Positions 38,201 to 50,482 are shown, counted from the first letter of the stretch. The stretch is 64,000 nucleotides of DNA from Rosellinia necatrix (GCA_021209875.1 JAGYVD010000006.1:868001-932000), one strand, 5' to 3'. Made by a program: numbers and translations. Notes: generated by a model not told the origin, from the sequence alone.

Positions 38201-39822
38201 GTTCGCCATATGGTTCTGCTGGTGCGTGAGGTACTGTATCGATTTCCGTTACAGCCGTAGTAGTCAAATTGTTACTCGGACTGGAGAGGTTGCCATCTAT
38301 GGATGGCGTTACTCCGGGGACGCTTTGGACACCGTCTGGCGGAGTCAGATACATCGCGCCAACGAGAGCTCCACTTTGGCTGGGTCGGTGTGAAGCGAGA
38401 GGAGACAAAGTATTAGGGTTTTGGATCTGTCGTTCTATAGGAGGGATATCCTGCATCGCTGTGGCATCTCGCTCCCTCTTCTTTTGGTCTATAGTTGATT
38501 CCCGTTCAGTGCTGCTGGAGAACCAGGTTTTGGCGGCAGTAAGGGGATCGAAATCATTCTCTGATAGTAACCCATGCGATTCATCGGACTCATTAATCGT
38601 CAAGCTCGCCAGTGCCTTGCAGAAGCATAAGCTGGCAGGCCAGAGCATACTTGGGGCGTGGCCCATCATTGGAGTTCGCTTCCCGTCGACGTTCTGTTCG
38701 ACTAATTTCCGCCGGAGACGCTGGATAGTAATCCATCTCTGAGCTGCTTTCATTGACAATGAAAGCGATCGAGATTGCACTAACCGCGAGCAGAGATTTT
38801 TCCAGGTTCCGTCCTCTTTCTCAGATTTGAATCGATGTTGAGTATCTGGAGATTGGCCGAGACTCCCTTCTGTCGTCGTCGTGTCAGCTAAGAGTGGCTG
38901 GCATGTTGCAAACATTCCTAGGGGGGCGGCTAGGACGGTAACTCCTAACGGGGGTAGTTGGCTGGTGACAATTTCGGAAAAGGCAACGAGATGATTGGCG
39001 AATGAATGGCTCATGCTAACTATTAGGGTTCCAGTTGTGGTGAGATATATTCGTAAGGAGGCGAGAACTGGTGGCAGTCCACTGCATTCGCTCTGAATGG
39101 TAGTGGGTAGGAGTAATGTCCGAGAGCTTAGCGGCACGGCGCCGGTTCTAGAACAGAAGCATGAGGATATCGCAGAATAGGAAGCCTGAAGGAGGCACTC
39201 GTAGGCATCTCTTGGAGATGCCGTAGAGCCCGGCTTCGAGTCGGGCGGGGCGAGAGTCTTCCCATCTTGCTCTACTACGGGAGTCGGGAAGGATGGAGTC
39301 GTGGCAGACTGAGCGCTGCGAAAGGCCGAGTCGAAAGCAGAGGATGCGCTCGACGATGAGCTACTCGGGGTGTTGGCTACATTGGGGCCGAATCGGTGCC
39401 CGACTAGCTGCGCCGGCCCAAAAGCGCCCTCTTCGCTGATGGTGAATGCGAAACCAGCGCTTTCGATATTCCTCTCGAACTTCAGCACATCGGCCGGGTT
39501 TGTGGCGGACTTGCCCCTAGTCACGAGACGAAAGCACCAGACACCCCTTCGGCTGGCATCCAAAAACGCAAGGTATCCATCCTTTCGTAGGGCGGCCTCG
39601 ATTTCGCTGGCGCTGGAAGCGAAAAGCGTGGATGGCGAAGAGGCGACCGGTTCGTAGAAGGCGTAACTGACGGAGGAGATGTTATTCTAAAACCGGATGA
39701 GCGTCAGTTAGATTTCCAGTTAGATTTCCAGCTAGGCTCCCAGCCCCGGCCAGACCAGAGGCGGAAGCGGTGACGGAACATACCACTACTAACGCATTAG
39801 TCTCATAATCGCCAGTGTCCAT
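35208..39822 (-). CDS. MED13: Mediator kinase-module subunit MED13 (SSN2/SRB9)
   Basis: Two exons join in frame: a 13-codon exon 39822-39784 and a large exon 39686-35208, giving 1505 residues. The intron is 97 bp. The short first exon reads MDTGDYETNALVV and continues NNISSVSYAFYEP, the usual fungal Med13 N terminus. The N-terminal domain includes DASRRGVWCFRLVTRG and an LRIYLTTTGTLIVSMSH-like strand. A long Ser/Asp-rich linker (roughly 270-780) contains acidic patches. The C-terminal third has the conserved MedPIWI-type fold and ends in a conserved block (WGVVLSHRLH, then EPLLREMLTYYRGLGTLAR). Med13 links the Cdk8-cyclin C-Med12 kinase module to core Mediator and represses or tunes RNA polymerase II transcription. 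It is transcribed away from ENP2 across about 1 kb. Confidence 0.93.
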
Positions 39823-40100
39823 GTCGTAGCCTGTCTCGGTGGTATCGGTTGGTCGGCCCTGCAAGGTCTCGACACGGGCGCGGTGCAGCTTGATTCGTCG
39901 CAACAACTAGCGGGGGGTGTCGGCGATGGGAGAGCCGGTTCCGATGTATTCCAAAGTTCTCGAGATCGTACGTCGCCAGCACGCGCTAGACTCCATGTCT
40001 ATCGAAGCGAGACTGACGGCGAGAGAAAGCGGGATATTAGCAGACACGACGAGCGATGCTTTGCCAGAGCCCAGGACATTGGGGCCCAGTAAATCCGTCG

Positions 40101-40152
40101 CCCCAAGGTGTTCCCCAGGGTATTCCCCAAAGCGTTCCCCAAGGTGTTCCCG
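40101..40152. repeat. 12-bp minisatellite TTCCCCAAGGTG
   Basis: Four and a half 12-bp units with one to three differences each (TTCCCCAGGGTA, TTCCCCAAAGCG). It keeps frame, so spurious frames read as Gly-Val-Pro-Gln repeats on one strand and Gly-Thr-Pro-Trp repeats on the other. Confidence 0.85.
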
Positions 40153-40789
40153 AAAAGCCAAGCCTAGGGTTCGTTTGTCCGCCAGTCTGTCGGGACAGGG
40201 TCGGAAGGAGGGAGACCTCGATTATCGACAGGCCGTCTGATAGTAGTTGATAGACAGACGGGGCATTCGGGGGGCAGGAAGAGGGTCGCCGTTCAGCCCT
40301 CTCGAGAGAGACCCTGTACGTAGTGTGCACTGGATAAGGCGCTGGGTAGGTAAGTAGGCAGTTAATATGTTGGACTGGAGTTGGCTGGGCGGTCGTCTGG
40401 GCTGTTGTCGGCAATGGCAGTAGTGTAGTATGATATGTGCCGTATGTAGAAAAGGTGCAATTCAACAACCAGCCACCAATCAAGTCCTGTCGAGCCTGGC
40501 CCAATTCCAAAAGGCGCCTCCGCTTTCTCCGATGCCATCCTATGTACACTACGTATCTTCCCAGGTGGACTACACACCTGATGCGGGTCAGGTGGTAGCA
40601 ACAGGGGTACCCGGGCATGGGTTCGACGACAGAAGCATAATGGGTACAGTAGCCTAGTAGGTGCCTACCTAGGCTCTAGTCTATCTAGGGTTAGATGAAA
40701 AATTTAGCCTGGTTTATCGATAACCTGCCCCACTATATTTTCTCAGTCGCCGCCCGCCATCACTACGAGATAAGATCGATGCCTTGCAG

Positions 40790-40829
40790 GTGAGTGAAGC
40801 TTCATGTTCCGTTCGCGTTCTCCCAACAG
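40790..40829 (+). other. Possible 5' leader intron of ENP2
   Basis: TTGCAG|GTGAGTG at the left and CCCAACAG|CGCC at the right frame a 40-bp interval just before the ENP2 start codon. Splicing it removes an upstream in-frame ATG (40794). At 40 bp it would be shorter than any coding intron in this window, so it is only a suggestion. Confidence 0.35.
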
Positions 40830-40844
40830 CGCCGCATTTTCAAC

Positions 40845-42983
40845 ATGCACGTTCAACAAGGCGACGTTCCGGTGTATACCGTTTCGGGCGCCAATACTGC
40901 CAGGCCACTGCCCGACTGGCTTGCTCGAAGACGGAAACGTAGTTTAAAAGCCGATCCCGATTTCCAAAACCGAATAGAGCTCTTGCAAGACTTTTCCTTC
41001 GAGGAGGCAAGCGCCTGTGTCAGGGTCTCGGAGGATAATAATTGGATTGTCTCGACCGGAACCTACAAGCCGCAAATCCATGTCCACTATCTGCCACATC
41101 TCTCTTTATCGTACGCGCGACACACGACAAGCCTCAACATCAAGTTCTGCCTGCTCTCGACCGATGCGTCCAAGTCCCTACACCTACAGAGCGATCGACG
41201 TGTTGAGTTCCATACCCCGGCCGGTCTTCACGAGACTATTAAGCTACCAAGATACGGCCGAGACCTTTGCTACGACCGTCTAGCAACCGAGGCTTTGATT
41301 GGATCTGTTGGCCTGGGTGCCGAGGGCCATGGAGAAGTTTTCAGATTCAATCTTGAGGCCGGAAGATTCATGCAATCTTACAGGATAGATGTTGGTAGTG
41401 ATAGTGGTTCTGAAATCGGGTTACAGGGCAGCAGTACGCTTTTATTCTTTTTTTCCTTTTTTTTTTCTCTCGCCTCCTTAACTCTTCGTTGCCCTCCCGT
41501 ATGGCTAAGGACCTTCCTGGTGTTCTTTTGCCGTCAGGATCAGAACTACAACTAACACTTTTCTCGGGTAGTATGGGCACCGGCCGTAAATTCCATCGCG
41601 ATTGCGGAGAATACTCACAATCTTCTGGCATTCGGGACTTCAATGGGTTCCGTTGAGGTACATGTTGTGTCGAAAACACCCACCAGAAAGTTACTAACGT
41701 GAGACCAACAGTTCTGGGATCCTCGTTCGCGTTCTCGCATCGCTGTTTTGGGTGGCCAAGAGGGCGAAATCACAGCCCTTGATTTCAACGACTCGGGGCT
41801 TTCGATAGCCACAGGAAGTTCCATTGGTGTGGTGAAACTCTTCGACATGCGAAGCCCAAAGCCTCTTTGGCAGAAAGATCACGGCAGCGGGTTTCCAATT
41901 AAAAATCTTACCCATATGACAACATCTTCATCAGAGCGCAAGATAATGTCTAGCGATAAACAACTTATCAAAATCAACGAGGAATCCACGGGCCAGACTT
42001 GGACTAGCATCGAGCCAATTGTTGATCTCAATTTCACCACTTGGGTTAAGGGGACCGGGATGATTCTTACGGCCAATGAAGGACAGGCAATGCATGCTTT
42101 TTTGATTCCCCAACTAGGCAATGCGCCACGTTGGGCCGCACATCTTGACTCGTTAACAGAGGAGATGGCGGGCGAAGTGACAACGGACAACTATGAGAAT
42201 TACAAGTTCTTGACACTACCCGAGTTAAGATCACTCAGCATGGACCACCTAATCGGCAAGACCAATCTACTGCGACCCTATATGCATGGTTATTTCGTGG
42301 GCTCGAAACTATACGAGCAAGCTCGGCTCATCGCTAATCCATTTGCATTCGAGGAGGAGCGTGCCAAACGCATCAAGGAGAAGGTTGAGAAAGAACGATC
42401 CAGTCGGATCCGTGGCAATAAAAAGGTTAAGGTCAACCAGAAACTCGTCGAGAAGTTGCTCAAGCGACAGGAGAAGCGAGCTACGGTTGATCCAAATGCC
42501 GGCCTTCTTGGTGATGATCGTTTCAGCCGCTTGTTCGAAAACGAAGAATTCCGAATTGACGAGACCAGCCGAGAGTTCAAGGCACTTAACCCAAGCACAA
42601 AGGTTAATCCTGAATCACATGTTACTGCCGCAAATGCCCCGTCGGACGAGAGCGACGAAGGCAGCAGCAGTAGCACTGAGGAAAGCGACGGTGAGGAGCC
42701 ACCTCAGAAGACAGATAGAGCACAGGTTGTTATGCGTGTCAGCTCTTCCAATCAGCAGGGCCAACAGCGGGGCCAAGATACAACGTTTGGTTCTAGGGAT
42801 CAAAAACCAAAGCGTCCCAACAAATTTAGAGGTGGTGATGTAGTTGGCGAGAAAGAAATTACATTCGCGCCGGACCGGAGAGAGGATAGGAGAAAAGCAG
42901 ACGTGTCCACAGCGTCAACGTCAGAAGCGAAGCGGACTGCGGCAAGGCGTAGTGCTAGCGGAAACGCGTTAAGGCGGTTTTAA
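40845..42983 (+). CDS. ENP2: ENP2/NOL10 ribosome biogenesis WD-repeat protein
   Basis: Three exons join in frame: 40845-41433, 41572-41657 and 41712-42983, giving 648 residues. The introns are 138 and 54 bp. The N terminus (PVYTVSGANTARPLPDWLA) and the beta-propeller blocks (YKPQIHVHYLPHLSLSYARH, SVEFWDPRSRSRIAVL, VVKLFDMRSPKPLWQKDHG) are those of Enp2/NOL10. Residues about 488-518 form an NUC153-type motif (GDDRFSRLFENEEFRID). The tail is Ser/Glu- and Lys/Arg-rich. The protein is a nucleolar component of the 90S/SSU processome, needed for 18S rRNA maturation. The start at 40845 was chosen over 40794 because the family begins a few residues before PVYT. Divergent from MED13 and convergent with the small membrane-protein gene. 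Confidence 0.93.
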
Positions 42984-43138
42984 TATACGGATATTCCATA
43001 AAAAAAAATGTACAAAAACATTTGCATACGGATTACAACCGGCTCCATGCCATCCTGACCTATGCGCCCGAGACCAAAACACAATACCTGTCGAGTCCAT
43101 TGCGCGTCTCGGCAAACTGCCGTCCATACGTAGCGGAT

Positions 43139-43661
43139 TTACCTCCTCGTCCATTTCTTTCCCCGCCCTTCAGGATTTGGTCGGAAGTTCGATTGCGCAA
43201 GCCCTTTCTCAACATCCTCGGGCCGAAGTCTTGGTGTTGGTGGCACGTCGTCTAGGCGAACACGCCCTCGAGTCGATTTTCCTGAGGATTCCTTTACCGA
43301 CCTCGGAAATTCTGATCGGCGAGGAGTCAACGCAGTGACAACCTTTCTCGCCGACCGCCGTATGCTTTCCCGAACCTTCCACTCCCTCTTCTTCGCCAGG
43401 TAGAAAAGTACAGCGGTCGAGACTACGTGGAAATCAGCTATGAAATGCCCGTACAGTCTGAAATAAATATTACTCACTGCCAAGCACGACAACACCCGCC
43501 ACTACGACGATGATTGCGATTAGGGCTCCGTGGGATAGTTGAGCAGCTCCGGGGCTCGAGCCAGCGGCACCAGCAGCATCGTCAACAGCGCCACCCGGAC
43601 CTGTGTCCCCTGGGAACGGACCTTCCGTGGCCAGGGGGAAGTCTGCAGAGTCGGTAGCCAT
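43139..43661 (-). CDS. Small single-span membrane protein, conserved fungal type
   Basis: Two exons join in frame: 43661-43478 and 43422-43139, giving 155 residues. The intron is 55 bp. The first 43 residues are acidic and rich in Gly/Ala/Pro, with no signal peptide. One transmembrane segment follows (residues about 46-70, ALIAIIVVVAGVVVLGISTA). Next comes a basic juxtamembrane stretch, YLAKKREWKVRESIRRSARK, and a Pro/Arg-rich cytosolic tail with a DDVPPTPRLRPEDVEKGL motif. The shape suggests a type I/III membrane protein with a cytosolic basic tail and a possible proline-directed phosphorylation site. I know of no assigned function. The stop codon lies 155 bp from the ENP2 stop, so the two 3' ends are convergent. 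Confidence 0.75.
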
Positions 43662-45978
43662 GGCGAATGCAACGAGCCAGCGCAATTGCAGGGCCCGGTA
43701 GCACTTATATCTCAGTTCTATTCTAGAACACCGGCTGGCGATTGCAATTACTTGGGGGGACCGGAGGTTAAACAGGAAGAAGGGAGGGACCGGACTCGGT
43801 GCAAGCGAGTGAGAGCGCCGGCGAAGTTTTGTGTTGATAGTGAGCGGCGGGGTCAGAAATCGGCTCAAACCCCCCAGAGACGGTGATGTGAAAGATGTGA
43901 TAGTCGTGCAGGGTAGACTAAAGGTCGGGAACGGTCAGCTTGATATCCAAGTGCTTCGGACATGTTCTGATAGCTGCCGGCGCCAGGGCCCTGACAGCAT
44001 CCCCAGCGCCCCATTGGGCCCTGCAGGTACTTAACATCTGAAACCAAGTAAATAAAAGCTGCTCTATTTCCATCTTGGTCGACGCCCATTGGTGCTGGCA
44101 CCTCGCGAAGCGCCCAGCTAAGAGCGCTTCCACGTTTGTACCTGGCATTTGGCCAATCAGAATGCCGCGACTGGGGTCTCCTGTCTTGGCCGCCTCCCAG
44201 ACACATCTTGAAATCCATTCCGTCACATCTGTCGTTGGCACGACGGAGCGACGCCATTGGCGTGATGAGTTTATTCCATGTCGCGGATCCCAGGGGAGTG
44301 TATTTGTCGATAACGGTAGGTACTTGTTGGGATGCACGGTAGTTATGTCTGGGCACCCAGTCCCGGGTCACGGGGCAATTGTTCGTCGACCGCCGCTACC
44401 TAAGTATGTAGGTAGTTAATCCTCGAGAGAATTTCACTTGTGAACCTTAGGCCTTGGGCTTACCTTACCCCAACCTTCAACCCCACCATGATGACGATCT
44501 TGTTCGGTTTGAGATACCCACCAATTCTTTTTGAATAGGATTCTCACATTTTCTAGCCCCGGTGCTGGCCATAGCGGCGGTCAATCTCTACAGCATTGGG
44601 GGTCTCCCCCCAGCCACGATGTAAGCCATTTCCCTCATCTACCGCCCAGCAGGGTCGCTTTGTATGGCCGAAACGGAGGGCTGGGGAATACCGTTGCGGT
44701 ATGCCGTCATGCAAAACCCTGCCCTGTCCTTGATTGGCCGTCGCTATGGGCTCCAACGCGTCCGACAGTTATATGAAAAGAGATATAAATATAACTATCG
44801 CTATGACTTATCAGTAATCGTCCGAGCTGTTATCCACCGCTGCAGCACCTGGTGAGTTGTCCCGGGCTATGTATAGTATCCTGTGTTATAGATTCTATTC
44901 CTAGCTATGCACGGCAGACGGCGCGCCTCGCTGGGGGCTACACATAGAATAGATGATTATCCGCGTTAATTCATTAGCTATCCGCTGACTTGAAGCAACG
45001 CTGGCGGCTGTGCGGACATCGGAAGGGAAGATAGCCGGATGGATCATGGATGCGATCAGCACGGCATCCCGTTTCCCCAGCTATTCGGACCTGACACTTA
45101 CCCATTGACATGCTCAGGCGCAAACCACTCGCCGCGCAATTTACCCCTTGTCTCCTGGCAGTAATTAGTAGAAGGTAGATGTTTGCGACACTGGCATCTT
45201 CTCTTCTAGCAGTATCATTGACCCCTGAAACATCCTGGTAGAAAATGGGAGTTATTGGAGGGATAGCAAGTCATTAGTTTTGCCTTCCCGCGCAACCATG
45301 ATAATTGAATGAAATATAGATGCTTAGATAGGAGATCCGTGACAGAGAGACAGCCCAGCCAGTTTGAGGGAGTCTGTCGAGCGACGCCGAACAGTATGGA
45401 GGCTAGATGTAAGTACCTACCTACCTACCTACCTAGAAAAAGTAGTGCCAGTGGCCTAATGGATAGGAGGCCAACAAGACTTACTTCGCAGGAAGGAGCA
45501 ATCGCAAAGATATGGCCGAGGAAATGCACCTTCTACGCCAAAACGCAGATTAGGCTTTAGGCAGCATTCGGTTCTTTTTGTATTTTCCGTCATCCTCTCT
45601 CTCCTCTTCTTCCCCATCCTTTTTAGCCCACTGAAGTATTTCCAATGTCGCCTTCAAGCGAATAGTTCCCCTATGGGCGAGAAATTGTATCGTGTTCGCC
45701 GGCTTATCATGTAATTCCAACTTCCTACAACTCAAAACGAGAGTGCAAGCCATCCTTGAACTTGAGTCAGGTATTTCTGCTCCAACGTCGTATCGGTAAT
45801 CAAGAAAATCAAAGGCTATCTTCTTATATCCCCATATCTGCTAATCATAAATCCTGTATATGACAGGCTATCGACCGCGTGTTCGCTACTCCCCTCACTT
45901 TTGTTTTGTCCATCCCCTAGGGCGTCGCGTTTGACCATATCTACCAAGTTTGTACTACCTCTGGAAAGGGTTTCCACA
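43662..45978. other. Intergenic, no intact gene
   Basis: Leader of the small membrane-protein gene on the left and of the coiled-coil gene on the right. Reading frames are short and lack domains. A short stretch at 45446-45466 resembles the 5' part of a tRNA-Arg (separate entry). ACCTACCT repeats lie at 45415-45434. A pyrimidine tract ending CCCCTAG at about 45922 could be the acceptor of a leader intron for the coiled-coil gene. Confidence 0.55.
45446..45466 (+). pseudogene. Possible tRNA-Arg 5' fragment
   Basis: The words CAGTGGCCTAATGGATA match the acceptor-proximal and D-arm sequence usual for eukaryotic tRNA-Arg. Downstream there is no anticodon stem, no GGTTCGA-type T-loop and no closing acceptor strand, so at most a 5' fragment is present. 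It may be coincidence. Confidence 0.3.
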
Positions 45979-48900
45979 ATGCCAGAAGAACAAACGAGTG
46001 AATCCAAGCGAAGCTTGCTCGAGTTGGAGCCATTCGGTGACCCGGTTAATTCGCAACTCTCTCACATCATTGAATCAAACTTCCTGGCTCCCCTGGAAGA
46101 GTCGCAGGAGACGCAGGTTATTCAATCTGAGTGGCATGATAATAACAATAACCACAAGAAGGATGCGGTGAAGCAACCACTAGAGCCGACAAGCGGCCCT
46201 TTCTTTAGCCGCCCTAAACACGAGGATCCCGTGGACTTTCAGGGCGGTTTCCGATTCAGTAAAGCACCGACTCGTCAGATCTTGCCATCACAGCGGAATG
46301 CTCCTGAAATATCTGTAAGTCCTCAGGGTGATTCGGCGGAGAATGGTTCTGTACGGCCCGCGTACCAACTGCCCGAGAATGCCGGCCTGACGGTGGATAA
46401 TTCCTTGCGTGTCTCATCAAGCACACGTGGAGCCGGGTTACGAGATTGTAAGGCGGTCTCGAAGGCGGAAATAAGGGCACACGACGCGGCTCCGGTTGCC
46501 ATGGAGGCCCCTATAGAACCGACACTACCTAGAAATATAAAATTGCCTAGAAACGACCAACTCGAGATCCGAGATACCGAAAATAAGGGGAATGAGCCGT
46601 TGCAAGGACAGCCGCGTTATACTAGTTCTCCATATAGCAAAGCTTCAATGACAGTGCGAAGACCGCCAAGGCATGTTCAATCTTCAACCGCTAAATTAGA
46701 GAAGCCTAGGCTTCCCAAGGCTTTCTCGGATATTCAACGGAAGGCCCTAATCCAATCGAACCACACAAGGCAACCCAGTCACTCTAAACATCAATCAAAG
46801 CCCGAAGTTCGCAGAGTATCACCATCTACAGTCGAGAAATCAAGGACTAAGAGAAGGCTAACTAACACCCGAGGCATAATTCATATGCGAACAAGACAGT
46901 GCCAGGAACAGAGCAACGGAGATCTGATCATTGATATACCCCCGCAATCGCCTGAAGCTCAACCCTCAGCCACAATTACGAGACAACGGCGGAATCAATA
47001 TAGTTCGGCGCGGGGGACCTCAGATGTGTCAAATGATTACAACATGTCTGTAAGGCCCACATCGCAAGCTTCGAATATATCTAGGTTGCGTGCTCCTCCA
47101 TCTCAGAGCCGCGCGCGCCTACGTAAAACCCATGCCAGTCCAACTCTAGCAGAAAGTGAAGCGTTACGCCATAGCCTTAGTCAATCTTGGAACGAATTTT
47201 TCATTCACGAAGACCAGCGAAATAAGCACTGGGGGCAAAAACTTGCTCATATGGCGGAGCAACTTGCCGAGCGAGATGAGAAGGTCGCAGAGTATCTCAT
47301 CGAGATCCAAAAGCGGGATCAGACTATTGAAGATCTAAAGATAGAGAATGAGAACCAAAAAATCCTGAACCAGAAACAGCATGACAATTTCACCGTGTTA
47401 GAAGAACGACGCGAGAGATTGAAGGTACGCACGAAGGAGTATAGGGAGCGGCTGAATGATGTTGCCAAGGAACAACAAAACATGTTTAAGTATTTTCAGC
47501 CAAGATATCATGATATGAGAGAGCAACTGAAAAGTTCAGAAGAATCCCATCGGTTCTCGCTCGAGAAGGCCATTTCTACTACCAATGAGGTCAGAAATCA
47601 ACTGCAGAAGGATGTGAAGCAGGTTCAAACATACTATCAACAGGAGATACAAAAGCGTGAGTCGTGACAATTGTGCTTATTTCTGCAGCTAATTTAATAT
47701 AGTACAACTCGACATCCGAACCCTTGAAGTTACATTAGCAGAACGTGAGAAGGATGTCGACAGGGAAAAGGCCCATGTCAACGACCTTCGCCGGGAGCTA
47801 GAGGGGTCACACAAGATAAATAACGATGCACTTAAGTCTCTACAGACGCAAAATCAAGAGCTCGCAACGAAAAACGCCGAAGGGTATAGGCAAATCCAAA
47901 ACATAGAAGCCTACACAAGTCAGCAGGGGCAGTGGTAAGTGATTGTGCTGTTGTGCACTCAAGAAATGGAGCTAATATGACTAGGATCCAAACAATTTTG
48001 CACTCGTTGGAGAATGAAGAGACAACTTCTCTGTCTCCTTCACAGTTGGCAGAGAGCCTGGAGGCGCTCAAAAAAGAAACACTAGACACGTAAGTAAACC
48101 TAGTCGTGGAAACGTGAAAAGTCTTGTCGTTAACTTCACGTAGAGTCCTTTCTGAGCTCCGACAATGTAGAGCATCAGATCGCGAGCTGTCTTGCAAAGC
48201 TACCGAAGATCTGAAAACGAATATTTCAGCTATCCATAAATTGTGCAATACCCTTAGCGTACAGATGCGGAGCAGGGAAAATAATTTAGAATGGAAGGAA
48301 ATGTTCGAGAAGGTCCAGACAGATCACCAAGTTTTGCTCCACGAGGCGGCCCGGCTCAAGGAAGAACTTGCCACAACGAGGAGCGAGGTCAAGACACGGC
48401 TTGAACAATACGAGCGTCTCCAGAAAGAGGTCACTACTTTGGGCGCCCAAGATAACATTACTACTGAACTTGGTTATCGAGTTAAGGATCTAGAAGAAGC
48501 AAAACAGAGAATCCAGGAGTCATTGAGCGAAAAGGAACTATGTATTCGAGGTTTGGAGGACAAGCTAGAAAAGGCGAACCAAACCTTAGCCGCCAAAAAC
48601 CACCTGCTCAGAGACCAGGAGCACCAGATCTACAGTGAGCGAGAAAGCCATCTGCAAGAAATCGCTTGTTACCTTGAACAACAAGAGCAAACAGTTAAGC
48701 AAGCGAAAATAGATGCGTCAGAGAAGACCCGAGAAGAATACCAGCATATCGTGGCGAACCTGCGAGGCTACGAGAGAGATTGCACCCAGCTTCAAAAAGA
48801 GATGACGCAAGTTAAGCAGGAGGCTGAAAAAGCACTGGGAAAGAAAGACGAAGCTGCAAGACAACTGCAAAAAATATTGGAGCCTACCTTGTTCGGAATG

Positions 48901-49905
48901 GACAAGGTTCTAGAACGGCTCCAAGCATCAGAGCAAGCGAAAGGGGACCTGAAGGCGAACTTGAAGGCTTGGTCTAATAACCACGTCCAATTACCGATGT
49001 TACGGGAGGATATCAAAAAACTAACCAGGGACCAAGAAGAGCTCCTTGAAAATGGAAGACTGCTAGAGGAGCTTCTGGATGCACAAAAAAAGTTGGATAA
49101 AACGTGGGAGTCACATCAGTCAGAGGTCAGTGCTCTCAATCGGGCTATCGAATTAGCGGAGAGCGTCAAGGCTGAGACTGAGAGACCCAATCGCCGCAGT
49201 CATAATGGCAAGCTGATCCTCGAACAAATTGCGAATCGCCGCGTGAAGATTCAATCTCCAGGAAACGATCATGCTAGCGACGTGAACACGACACCAATGT
49301 CGATTGAAGAGGAACGGGTAACCAGGAGACAGGCTGCTTCACCAATAGGCGTCATGAAGTCGGCCAGTTTTCAAGTCGAGGGAGGACAAGGGAAGGAATA
49401 TCATGAGGTGCCTCTAATCGCCACCAAACAGATCAGAAGCTCATCAAAACGGCAAGCCGCGAACATTGATTTCCATAGTGCATACAACCGACCGGTTTTG
49501 GGGACTTCGACGGAGGCCAGAGAAATGTTGAAAACGCCTACGAAGCGTAAAAGACCCGAGCTCGAAGCTAACGAGGGAGGGGGTGGTGAGAAGGGGTGGG
49601 AGGTTGCTCCAGGATGCCGAGCCAAAATATCCCGTTCCATGTCGAATTACTTTCGTGACCTAACACCCAACATGTCCACAGCTATGTCAAAGCAACACCA
49701 GGCTCCACCTCAGCCGGGAGGAATACAAGGCGGACCAATAGAAAGGAGAGTACGTGGTTTTGTCACCTATGGGCTACCGAGGTCCAATGACTCGACCTCA
49801 GCTACGTTGTCGGAGGACTCGAAAACACCACCAGAAATGCGAGAATGCCGTGTCAATTCATCGAGCTTGGATCCCGATGCCCCGGCGAATCGACGATGTT
49901 ATTGA
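45979..49905 (+). CDS. Large coiled-coil protein, function unknown
   Basis: Four exons join in frame: 45979-47656, 47703-47934, 47985-48089 and 48144-49905, giving 1258 residues. The introns are 46, 50 and 54 bp. Residues 1-390 are polar and disordered, with basic patches (KSRTKRRL, RARLRKTH). A conserved-looking block (SLSQSWNEFFIHEDQRNKHW, about 395-420) precedes an almost continuous coiled coil from about 430 to 1020, with few prolines and many Glu/Lys/Gln/Leu heptads. Residues 1021-1258 are again disordered, with KRKRPE and SRSMSNYFRDL motifs. Disordered ends around a long coil resemble transverse-filament proteins of the synaptonemal complex (Zip1/SYCP1, Sordaria Sme4) or spindle-pole scaffolds. 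This is architecture only, not homology. The start is the first ATG of the open frame; an upstream non-coding exon is likely. Confidence 0.8.
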
Positions 49906-50482
49906 GGCTATCCGTTGTCATCGCATTGCTACCGCGGGCTTGCTTTAGAGATCTGCTACTCATCTATGCTATATATAGCAATCTAAGAGGGGACAAGGGT
50001 CGCTCAAGACTGAATCCATCACTGGCCCCCCCTTAGTAGCTCGGCCGAAAGATAGATTGCGTGGTGAGCTAACTATAATGGACTTGCCTCTTTCCAAGTT
50101 TGCCGATGATGTATAAGATATGACTGCCAGGAACGGATTATACATAGGGCTGGTTCTAATGCAAGGCGGAATGATACTTAGTAGCATGTAGCACTGATAT
50201 TGATATGTCGCGCCGGTTCACGCATTGCGTAATGCGTAATGGTCGTCAAACCCGGCTGCCTATAGTACAAGTATGTATTTACATGACGTCCTGGGCGTAT
50301 CTCGTACTCCTCCGTAGTGCCGTGGGAGTGCCGTGGGAGTGCCGTGGGCAGTATTGGATATTCCAATCCGCAACGGCTCGATGTATACGTCGATGCGAGT
50401 GTTTGGGTAGTATTGAGGGGCGGCTCATCGTCGTGGCAATCCCAAGTATATCGGTATATCATACAGTCATCATCTGCCTGGT
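49906..50482. other. Convergent 3' regions
   Basis: Lies between the stop codons of the coiled-coil gene (plus) and the bL33m gene (minus). It includes a 12-bp direct repeat GTGCCGTGGGA(G) at 50318-50350. No further gene is seen. Confidence 0.6.
50318..50350. repeat. 12-bp direct repeat, almost three copies
   Basis: GTGCCGTGGGAG occurs twice in succession, followed by a third copy that diverges at the end. Confidence 0.8.

Larger units (their letters stand above)
39823..40844. promoter_or_regulatory. Divergent promoter region of MED13 and ENP2
   Basis: About 1 kb between two divergent start codons. It contains a 12-bp minisatellite (separate entry), TAGGTAAG/CTACCTAGG words near 40345 and 40655-40690, and a probable 5' leader intron of ENP2. 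The open frames here (for example 39917-40240 plus) carry no recognisable domain. Confidence 0.5.

Noticed and set aside
40794..40844. Upstream ATG extending ENP2 by 17 residues
   Set aside because: The family starts close to the PVYTVSG block, and the upstream ATG lies inside a probable leader intron.
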